Below are positions 1-9,140 of a stretch of DNA of 64,000 bases, in pieces. Where the stretch lies: positions 232,673 to 296,672 of the forward strand of contig NBIV01000067.1 of assembly GCA_003194525.1 (NCBI GenBank), given 5' to 3'. Position 1 is the first letter of the stretch. Each line of letters begins with the position of its first letter. This DNA comes from Gracilariopsis chorda. Its lineage: Eukaryota; Rhodophyta; Florideophyceae; Gracilariales; Gracilariaceae. The notes beneath the pieces were generated by a model. The model saw nothing but the letters and a program-made list of their open reading frames with translations. It did not search any database and was not told the origin of the DNA. Position numbers and translations under genes: made by a program.

Positions 1-528
1 CACAAACCTGTGGTTCGCGACCCAGATGCTCATCTTTCAGATGCGTTAGAAGCCCCTCAAATGGTATCGTCAATAGAAGCCCCCTCAAGGAGTGAAGAAA
101 CCGCGAAGCGGGATACTTTAACCCACAGCAAGGGTCCCGATACGCACCATCAAGTGGTCGACGCAACCGGCCGTGCCGAGGACCTCCAGACCCGCGAAAC
201 GGATGAACCTACCCGGAAACCGGTTAATGACCCCTCAAAGGGCATGTACAGGCAGTACCAAGCCATGCCCCTTCCGGGGAAGACTGTCCAACGCCCACCA
301 GTGGTGGTAGAGCCTGCCGTGCAGGACGCGATAATGCGAACACGGCGAGGCCGGGAAGTCTACAAACAGGAGTTTGTTGTTGACCACATTGTAGAACATT
401 CTTACCATCCAGATGGTTACATCCAGTACCGCGTACGCTGGTACGGTTTCGGGCCCGAATATGATTCGGATGAGCCGATAGAGCACCTCCCACGTTCGAA
501 AGTGGTTTCATATCATCGCAGAACGTGA
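1..528 (+). CDS. Element A: C-terminal end of Ty3/gypsy polyprotein with chromodomain (partial)
   Basis: The frame is open from the window edge to the TGA at 526-528. The first ~115 residues are a low-complexity, charged integrase tail. The last ~55 residues form a chromodomain (EFVVDHIVEHSYHPDGYIQ, then YRVRWYGFG, then EPIEHLPRSKVVSYHRR), as found at the end of chromoviral integrases, where it is thought to guide insertion to marked chromatin. It closely matches the chromodomain of element C (24265-27630, - strand). The usual DTWEP motif reads DSDEP here, so the third aromatic-cage residue is missing. The upstream pol lies outside the window. An antisense ORF and the 3' LTR follow. Confidence 0.88.
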   Translation, partial: HKPVVRDPDAHLSDALEAPQMVSSIEAPSRSEETAKRDTLTHSKGPDTHHQVVDATGRAEDLQTRETDEPTRKPVNDPSKGMYRQYQAMPLPGKTVQRPPVVVEPAVQDAIMRTRRGREVYKQEFVVDHIVEHSYHPDGYIQYRVRWYGFGPEYDSDEPIEHLPRSKVVSYHRRT

Positions 529-783
529 AAGGGAATCCCGGCATCGGTGATAAACGCCCAAGTGGGATAAGCAAGCCACTGCGGTGGAAGGAAGGAAATG
601 AAGGATCGAGTTGTGGGGTGGAAAGGAAGAAAGGAAAGGAAAGAAGAAGGAACACAAGTCAACTTGGGTTTTATTCGATACGATCGATGGAACACCGATT
701 AGTCGAAGGACTACACTACGTCACAAGGTTGCACTCCCATGGTGAGGGAACATGCCCCCTTACGGGTTGGAACCGCCCCCACC
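529..783. other. Element A: spacer between pol stop and antisense ORF stop
   Basis: These 255 bp separate the convergent 3' ends of pol (+) and the accessory ORF (-). A purine-rich stretch of GGAAGG/GGAAAG words runs at about 590-650. I see no coding potential. Confidence 0.6.
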
Positions 784-2600
784 TTAGTGGTTATTTCCCT
801 GGAGTAAGGCTATCAGAGCATCCCGCATCGCGGTGACATCGCCACTGGCCTCGTTACCTCCCAGCCCCACTTGGCGGAGGAACTGAGAGATCAAGGCAGC
901 CTGACCCGCAGGGGCCACGTTCGCCTCACCTGGCGTAGAGGACCCACCAGTGGGAAGACCGACCGACGGATTGGACGGCTAACTCGCAGGGGCGACTCCA
1001 GGAGCATCCATACCATATGGTTCTCCCTCCGCCTCGGCGTGACCGGCACCTTCGTCGGGCTCGTTGTCGAACATCGGATCCTCACCGTCGTAGACGTTGT
1101 AGTACTCCTCGGCGTCAACAAAACCGGTCGGATGCCCCTCGGGGATATATCTCGGTGCAAACCGGAGCTCGTTTGCTTCCTCCGCGGAGATCTCATGCCC
1201 CTCCCAAGGTTTGAAGTAGATGAAGTCACCCGCGAGCGGAGTTCGACGCCCTGGCGACAGGTCCTGTATCCGGCTACCGGCAGTACGCCCACTCTGCTCT
1301 AGAGGAACTGAAGCCCAGTCAACCTGGTCGATGAAATCGAGGAGCCCCGCTACTTCGTCAGCGTTTGCCTCACCACCTAGTGGGATTCGTAAGTCCAGCG
1401 CTCGGATGGCGGCACGGACCCGCAACGGGATAAAACACAGTCTGTACTGGTCATAAACCTCCCAGAGGATGAAAGCCGCTGTGCGGACCGCCCATTCGGT
1501 GACCACCACGGACCAGAGCCCGGACTGAGGATCCTCGATGAGGTATGAGCCGTAATACGTGATCACGGGAGGCAACTCGATGTAGCAACCTCGGCACGCT
1601 TCGAGATGCGACCACCACGGTGGAATCGGAACGTACTGACCCCGTCGGTTGACCACGCGGATGCGTTCGACTTCTACGTTCTGATACGGAATCAAATACG
1701 CGAATCGGGACCGTGCTCGCCGCTCAAAGCGTATCATTGACAAGAAGTTGGCCCTCGCTAAGCGACTCATATAGCGGAATTCAGCCCGAATGATCGGTCG
1801 TGTCCAGCACACCGCGTCTTGGCGCGCTGCGGGAATGCTTCTCCACAAGAGTGGTTCCAAACCCGCGAGGCGGTTGAAATACCCCATTTCACCTTGGGTG
1901 CGATAAAATCCGATGTCGGAGCCCATACCATCGGGGATGGGATACTCAAACGGAGCCCGGCGAAGCCGGTGATGAGCGAGTAAGACCAACGCCGCGTGCG
2001 CGGAAGCTGCTGATTCACGACCACGTCGGATTACCGTGTGCACGGGTATCGCTACGCGATTGCGCCAATCCCACGAAGTGGTCACGATTGCCGGAACGTC
2101 ACCGGGAGCATTCCGTTTCCATCGGTATACATCGCCAGAAGCGCATCATTGAACACCGCAGTTGGGTGGAACCACGGCGCCAGCCGGAGAGTCATCGCAT
2201 GTTGCGAAGGCTGCAGCCCGACCAGCATGTCGTACGAGGGCCATGCTGCCATTAGATACCCTCCCGTGGGAGCCGCACTCGCATTTCCGCCTGTTTGTTG
2301 CGAAGGAGTCGAGAGACCGCTCTGCGGTAGAGGCACGGAATGAAATCCGGAGAAGTACTGTAACGGTATGTTGCTGCCGGCATTGTCGTTGTTGTTGCTG
2401 TTGTTGTTGTTCATCGTAGATGAAGGAAGCCGAGTAATCGAAGAAGAAGGCCGTGAAAGCGTATGTGTTGTTGGAAGAACCTCGGAAGAGTTGGTCGCAG
2501 ATTCGCTGTTCGCAGCTAGGTGCTCGTTACCCAGAGTGGGATGGAGAACCGGCGAGCCGGACTTACATTTAAGGACCTTGCCCGGTGCTTCCGTCGCCAT
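784..2600 (-). pseudogene. Element A: antisense accessory ORF (aORF-A), near-intact
   Basis: Unrecognised protein encoded opposite to gag-pol between pol and the 3' LTR. The ATG is at 2598-2600, only 35 bp from the LTR. The first ~172 codons (Ser/Thr-rich, with an Asn run from an AAC microsatellite near 2388-2410) are followed by a change of reading frame near 2085. The second frame then runs through an in-frame TAG at 979-981 to a TAA at 784-786. Conserved blocks shared with the antisense ORFs of B and F include NRVAIPVHTVIRR, the segment LIEDPQSGLWSVVVTEWAV, ADEVAGLLDFIDQVDW and AMRDALIALL near the C-terminus. No sense-strand gene covers this stretch, so it is not a shadow ORF. Function is unknown. 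Confidence 0.75.
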
Positions 2601-2623
2601 CGTGGATGTCGTATTCGCACCTC

Positions 2624-2635
2624 AGGAGGGGGATA
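2624..2635 (+). other. Element A: polypurine tract
   Basis: AGGAGGGGGATA sits directly before the TG of the 3' LTR, where plus-strand DNA priming is expected. Element C has a matching TTAGGGGGGGGATA next to its own 3' LTR. Confidence 0.75.
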
Positions 2636-3538
2636 TGAAGTGCAATCCTCAAGGAGGAAGACTCATCGATGCCCTGTGGACTTGGTGTTTTTGCCACTTT
2701 CGCGTGTTTATGATTACTACCGCTACTAGCGGGTGTCTCAGCCCTCAGCGGATCCGCGCTGTGCGCCAGGTGCACACCTGTGCATGCACCGTGTGCCGCC
2801 CAAGGCGTGAGTGGACCACGTGTGACACGGATAGTCAAGAGGAGGTTGGCACCACGGTGTGGACATTTAGTTAAATTATATTTATTATTTATTATTTATC
2901 TACGCTACAGTAGGGAGATTACTACACTATATAGTGGCTCGGCGACCTCGCCCTGACACTGAGTAAACTTTCCCAACCAGGGTTCTTGGCTCTAAGTCTT
3001 TTCCGCTTTCGCGAGTTTTCTACACTACTCGGAGGTAAAGCCGCGTTACTAACGGTAGACCTATCCACCCTGCGTCACTAGGAGTATCACCGCCTTAGGC
3101 ACTTGTCACTTAGTTCACCACCACCGTGTTCTCTCCCCTGTATAGGGTTTCTTTTGTACCTTTTTCCGTGGTCCCGTTGGCCCACACCCCTGTCGCCCCC
3201 AATCGGGCATCCCCCGTACTCCCCTTACCCCACTCTAGTGGTTCCTACCCCTTTGTGTGGTTGCTCGTCACCGCTGACGCGTGTCTCTCGTGCCGGTATC
3301 CCGTGACGTCTTCCCCCACTTACGTGGACTCGTACTCCTTGGAAAGGCTGCTTTCCCATTCGTGGTGATCCTAATCCTACCGTTTCAACTCTCCCCGCTT
3401 GGCGTGAGGGTGAGCCTTGGCTTTACAACCCGACTTCGTCGTGCTCATCCGGAGAGGCTCCGTTCGCTGTGTTACCCTCCAGAGGGGAAGATTCCGAACG
3501 TCTTCGTGTGTTGTCCCGCTTGCGGGTGTTGCACTACA
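2636..3538 (+). repeat. Element A: 3' LTR (about 903 bp)
   Basis: Begins TGAAGTGCAA and ends TTGCACTACA, nearly perfect terminal inverted repeats that match those of the element C LTR (TGTAGTGCAA). An internal stretch (ACACGTG words, then an AT-rich TTTATTATTTATTATTT block at about 2875-2900) aligns with the C LTR, so A and C are related families. The LTR ends inside gene E. The adjacent GAGAA (3539-3543) would be the right copy of the target duplication; the left copy is outside the window. Confidence 0.85.
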
Positions 3539-5994
3539 GAGAATTAGGTTTATTGCGAGTAACACCCTTGTGTTTTCCGCTACGGGCCGTGGGCAGGATG
3601 GGCAGATGGAATGGAACTCGCAGCGAGACCAGACGCAACAGCTTGGGGATTTCAAGCAGCTATCTTTAACAGACACGAAGAAAGTATTTTTCGTTCCGCT
3701 TCATCTCCTTGCTAATTTAGATGATGATCCATACGGTACATCTGAAAATGACAATGGCCTGAAGATGCTAAGCGCTAGGAAAGTGGACAAGGAGGGACAC
3801 TCTGCGGATGCTGTGGCTGATGAACTGTTCAGGATTGTGCTCGCCTTGCGTTTTACACGTCGAGGAGAATCTCAACTTGATTCGGTTCGTCGCTTATTTG
3901 AGGTGCTAACGGAGGATCGTGGGGAGGGCACCACCAACAATTGCACAGTCACTACGGACAGATGCTACGTTAAGGCGTCTTGTATGGAGATATTGACAGA
4001 ATTGGGGTTCAGCTCAGTATGTTTAATGCCCAACCACCTACTCCACGTTCATTCACTTGCTGCTTCTTCGTACCTCAACCCTAGCAGTGGTGATGTCAAG
4101 GAAGGTCAGGAAATGGGCAAGGCGACTGGGAATGTGCTCGCCGTGGATACAAGCGAAAACGGGGATGATGGGATTGCTTCCAACGTTCAATTGGACAGAA
4201 GGCGAGGTTTTGTTGTGATCGAGAACCCACAGCTTGGACCGAAGGCTTTTTTTGCGACGAAAAATATTGGAACCTCCGGTACATGCGTTGTTGCGCAGAA
4301 TAAAACTACTGCAATGGCTGTTTGGTCACAGGGAATGGAGAAGTTTGCGAAGCTTCTGAGGTTTATGTACACTGTTCTCACGTCTTTGCAAGAAAGTTTG
4401 AACTTATGGATAGCTGTTGCTAAGCCAAACTACTCGCTTAACAAAGTTCTTTATACTCGGCGAAGCATTGAAGGAGGGCAAGTCTCCGAGCTGAAGACAA
4501 AACTGGAACAGGTGATTGAAAGTACCTGCGTGCCTCTCACCGTCCGACAAAGATGCGCAGATTGGTTTTTGCTTCGTCAGGGTAGCGTGACGGGCACTAA
4601 CGATGGCTTGAAGCTGCTTAGCAGTGAGACGGCAGAGTCTGCGCTGGGGATTGTTGGTTCGCGTCGGGAGAGCACTTTAGAAGATTGGTTTAAGCTTTCG
4701 TATGACGCACGGTTTTCATCTAAGAGGTCTACGGAGGCTATTATTCGTGGCACAGCGAACGAGGACGCAGTGCTAGCCACATTGCGTGCCCTTCCATTTG
4801 TAGAAAACGTTTTCGAGGCCGGTTGGCTAGCTCAGAAAGACGCCCCCCACCTCGCTTGCTCTCCTGACGGCATAGTGCTCCTCAAGAAGGCTACTTTGCA
4901 TTGTTTCAGTTCTGCTGTTGCTTCTGATGCAGGTCCAGTCCGTAGTTCAGATAACACTTTTGTACTTGGGACAGTTGAGATCAAGACGCGTGTCGCTGTA
5001 TCATTGCTCGGACAGAGCGTCACGGTATCGAAATCGGAACAGGTACTGTGTGAACTTGTAGATGCCCAGTTTCATACCTACTTTCCCGAAGATCACATGG
5101 CTCAGATTTTGCACCATCTTTTGGTGCCTGGCCTCAGCTGTGCTGTTTACGTTGCCGCCACAGAGACTGGTATCCTATAAATCGTTTTGATTATGATTCC
5201 TATGTCATTTCAAATGAATTGCCATGAGACTAATAAGTCTTTAGTTGCACCCTTTGTTGCCTGGGCGTACGAAGAAGATACAGGTATTCTGCCCTTTGTT
5301 TCTACATCACTGCACTCTACAATTACGACACGGCTGGATTTTTGGCGCATGATCTCTGGGCATGTCAGGGTGAATGGTGCATTTTTGCTGCTCAAATTTA
5401 AGCATGCTGCGCAGTCGTTCTACTCTAAAACAAAGGCGGGAGTTGATGGAGCCACACAGCAGAGCACGCTTCTGCACAGCTCTACTTCCCCTTTTAAGTG
5501 GGAACAGAAGAAAATGTCGCAGACTCTCGAAACAATTCCCATCTAAGTTTTCTTTGCCTCGCCCATGTTTGAACGGCAAAATGTTTTGGACTCTGAAGAG
5601 ACTTTTAAGTCTATTGACAACTTCAGAAATCTTATGAACAAGGTTCATGCTACTGCCTATTTTATGTATGATTTGTAAAAAGAGCTTTTATGCTATGCTG
5701 ATTCAGTGGAAGTTAAGGAAGGGCAGGAAGACGTTACCGACAACGAGCCGCTTCCCAAAACAGAAGCTGCAAGGCTAATTGCTATTGCCCAAGCACGATT
5801 ATGAAAACTAATGCTGCTTTTCAATAGTTAAGATGGTGTAGAGGTTCGCTTGAGTATTTCCAGTCATGTTCCGAAGCAAGGAAGAATGTTGTATTGCGCC
5901 ATGTGCGGCCAACACAAGGGCAAATGGAGAGGGCATCGCTATTCCTATTTCTGTCCTATTTGCAACGCTCAGTTGTGTGTAAGGACATACCCAG
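3539..5994 (+). pseudogene. Gene E, first part: composite DDE-like transposase with PD-(D/E)XK (YqaJ-like) nuclease
   Basis: One frame runs from the element A LTR to the element B insertion. The N-terminal part has a conserved FFVPLHLLANLDDDPYGT block and a TDRCY motif that looks like the second acidic position of a DDE fold. A second domain at about 4500-5160 carries the PD-(D/E)XK nuclease signature: RGTANEDAV, CSPDGI and VEIKTR, then a Gln-containing helix. A cysteine-rich tail follows (YCAMCGQ, SYFCPICNAQLCVR, 5862-5990) and resembles the zinc-binding end of piggyBac-type transposases. In-frame stops occur at 5178 (TAA), 5544 (TAA), 5676 (TAA), 5802 (TGA) and 5829 (TAA), with no frameshift. 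The 5' end is cut off by element A. The nuclease call is firm; the DDE call is inferred from motif style. Confidence 0.72.
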
Positions 5995-6560
5995 TCTGGT
6001 ACAGCCAGTGGTGAGCACAACGTTGGTAAAATAGGACTTTTAGATTCGAACTAACAGATGGGTTCCAATAGGTGGTCGTCTCCCTAATATAGAAGCAGCG
6101 ACCAGGGAAATCCTGAAAAGAGATCTGCAAGAACTAAACGGAGAGTGGGTTCTCTGGGCGGACGATAATCCTACAGGCACTGCTAAGGGATACGCTCGGT
6201 ATCGGCTGCTTCGAAAGCACACCTAGATGATGTCGCAATAGTGTAAATGAAGGTGAGTATCACGAGGTTGAACCAGAGGAACTAGAACAAGCCTGGAGGG
6301 TGCTTGGTTTACTTCTCCGGAGGTGGAGCTTCCAGCGGCGCACTATATACAGTGCCGCGAGCTGACCTCGTCGGAAACTCTCTACTGTACCCTATAAAAA
6401 CCTAAGATAGGTTATTCTACCTAATTGGATTACAGTCTGCTAGACCAATTTCTCTGGAGTGGTGTGCCACGTGGCACCAGTTTGAAAATACGAGTTCCCC
6501 GTTAGGAATCTTCCGTAATAGCCCATCCTTAGGAGCATGCATAGTACCCGCTGTACTACA
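5995..6560 (-). repeat. Element B: 3' LTR
   Basis: Aligns along its length with 14927-15495. The outer end reads TCTGGTACAGCC where the other copy has TGTGGTGCAGCC. The inner end is CTGTACTACA, followed by a pyrimidine tract (TACCCCCTTCCTT) that is the polypurine tract on the element strand. Confidence 0.88.
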
Positions 6561-6895
6561 TACCCCCTTCCTTGGATTGCACCACGTCCTCGAGGTTCAT
6601 CATGCCTAGGTGCTCGTCTCCCTCGGCAATTCTAAGGGTCCGCTCGGGGCGCGCCTTGCAGCGGTGATTCTTACCTCTATCGTAGGTGCTGTCCTCGCCT
6701 ACGCTTTTATTCCGTGCGGCGTCCGTTCGGAACCTCCAAGGCTAAAAATTGGCCCTAACCTCACGCGTATCCACCCGCGTCCACTCATACCTCAGGTGTA
6801 CCTCCTCCTGATGATCAGGTGCATATCAGCCCCATTTCTCTACTTCCTTGTGCGGGTGACTTTCATATTCTGGAGGAACGCCTGAACGCGAAACT

Positions 6896-8963
6896 ATGAA
6901 TCGTTTCCGTATTATGGAGCGGCCTGCGTCTCCTGCATCCTCCGAGGCGTCACCCGCCTGCATTTATCGACAGATTTGCGATAGTCCCGCGATTCCTGAA
7001 GGAAATGTAAGCGGCGGCACTCTTCTGCAGGTATCTTTCTCCTTTTGTGGTGTGAAAACACAACTTTCTCCTGATTTTCCTGCTTTCCTCTGCTCCTTTG
7101 GAATGTTTCAAGCTTATTATGATCAATCTTCGACTCCCGTGGATCTTCATGTCTATCACCCCTCTACTGGTGCGCCATTCTGGCCTGGGGAGCATCTCGA
7201 TCATCGTGCCACTTGGGTGTTCGTGCTTTTCCAAGATCGGCGGGTCAGCCTACCGTGTTCCGTCGGTGAATACATCCATTATTTCGCGCGATACCTTCAG
7301 GCGGGGCGCTTTGGCACGGTTCCCAAAACTCCCTGGGGTGAGGGCAAACGTAACCGTGAGGATTCGTATCGCGCTCATTGGCTCCACGTTCCGGTGCATG
7401 ACGATAACGCTCCGACAACGGTGGGGTACTGCGATACTCCCTACTCTAGGTGTATCGAAGAACGCGAAATGCAGTCGCGTCTGGAGCTTCTGCTTCAGGA
7501 GGAATCCATTCACCATGCGGAGCGTCATCCTGGCAACATTTCCGTTGGCCGCTCTCCTCTGGCGTTGCTTCTTTATGAACCTCCTTACGATGGTCTCTAT
7601 TTTTTACACCGCAGTAGCTGGGGTACCAAATCTGTGGACGAAACCCGTATCAGGAACACCTTTGGATTCTTCTTCGGATGTAACAACACGTAGTTCCATG
7701 ATACAGTTTCTGGTAAGCGCTCTAAATACTACGTCCCCATCGTCAACTCCTGGAGGGACCATTGGGTGTCGCTTCACCTGAGCGTGCCGACGCCGCTCGT
7801 CTTTTCATATCACACCTCCGAGGTACTCGATACCCACGGCTCCCTGAGAGGTTTCGTTATGTTGATTGCCTCTACGTAGTTCGCTGTGGGGCCCCTTATG
7901 GCGTACTTTCAGGCAGCAGATAAGGGTGTCCTCTCCTGTACGTGGAGCTGCGATAGTCGCCTCTACTGGGACTCGTCATACCACCCTACAAAAGGTCGTT
8001 TACTTCCCCTTTTGGGTGGCCATGATCCAGTATATCTGCTGCTTGGGTGTCCAAAACCTTGGAAAGGGCACCACGTGGAGTGCAGACGAAGCGGGACCTC
8101 TTCTTGATTACAAACTTTAGGTGGACTGGTCTGAAACCCCGGGTTTCCTGTGGTATGACTATGGAGGAGACAAGTTCTACCCCGTCAAGGGAAGTCCGAA
8201 CGGTGACGATGACGAGCGCGCATATGCTGCTTTTCCCTGCCATATTGAGGAGAGGACGCCAAAAGTGCCACGAGTTCAGGTCTCCGATTATGATTCTAAG
8301 GTGGAGAGTCTGTCGATCCGCACGCCAATTCCTTCGCCGGTTGGAGGATTAGCTATAGCTCCTGCAGTTAGCGGTGATACTTCTCCTACTCCTGCGTTTG
8401 TTGCTGCAGCTCCCGTTATTGTCACTCCGGCGTCGGTTTTCGCCGTCCCTGCGGTGGGGATGGATGTTTCTCCCATGAAGATAGAAGCGACCCCTCCTGC
8501 CCCGGTGGGTCCAAGGCCTTTGGTTCTTTGTGCCCTTCCGTCGCCGTCGGCTTTGGTGGCCGGACCTGCTTCTCCTATCCAGACCAGTGCGTCTTCCCCA
8601 ATGGTGGTATCCGCAGCTCCTTTGGTGATTGCTACCGCAGTCGGGTCACCGAAAGGTGCGATGGCAGTCGCCTTTTGGGATTTGGTGCAGGCCTGCATGG
8701 TTGTTGGCGTCAGCACACCAGCTTCTCCCGTTGAGGCGATGCGCGAAGCTCGCGGCTGGGTGCTAAAGCTCTGGAAGGCGGGTACTGATAGCGATTCTCT
8801 GAGGGCGATGCGTGACAGCCTGAAAGAGTTCATCGATAACCAGGCCACTGTGGCAAAGGCGCGCCTGGATGCGAAGTATGCGGTGCGCTTTGGCGGGAAC
8901 CTCTGGGCAGTTGACATAGCTTGTACGGAGCCAGTTGGAAAATTCAAAAAAGTTAGCCCTTAG
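6896..8963 (+). pseudogene. Element B: antisense accessory ORF (aORF-B), decayed
   Basis: Encoded opposite to B gag-pol, tail-to-tail with pol. An ATG at 6896 (or 6914) opens a 265-codon run ending at a TAG (7691-7693). The same frame continues (FHDTVSGKRSKYY, then LVFSYHTSEVLD) through a second TAG at 7877-7879. A shift near 8.0-8.1 kb leads to a frame with a third TAG at 8118, directly before VDWSETPGFLWYDY, and then runs open to 8963. Homology to aORF-F is clear: PPYDGLY vs PPYDGIY, FHD, YHT..LD, and TPGFLWYDY in both. The Ala/Pro/Val-rich centre is a linker. The C-terminal block AMRDSLKEFIDNQ and RLDAKYAVRFGG matches A and F. The three TAGs stand where a homologue has Glu, Glu and Gln. 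Confidence 0.75.
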
Positions 8964-9140
8964 GTGGTACAGCAGTTCAATCTAAGGTTATTGTTAAATT
9001 GTGTTAGTAAGTCCCTACAAGTGCGAAAAGACGCGAAAAGAAACCTGTAAAGTAGTGTGAAAATGTGTGTCTCCTCCTGTAGGTGAGGAAATCAGGGATA
9101 GACCATTTTTGAGCTCTCCCCCTTTCTTGAACGAAAACGC

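Noticed and set aside
784-2600. aORF-A as a mere shadow of a sense gene
   Set aside because: No sense-strand protein covers this stretch, and homologous products occur at the same position in B and F.
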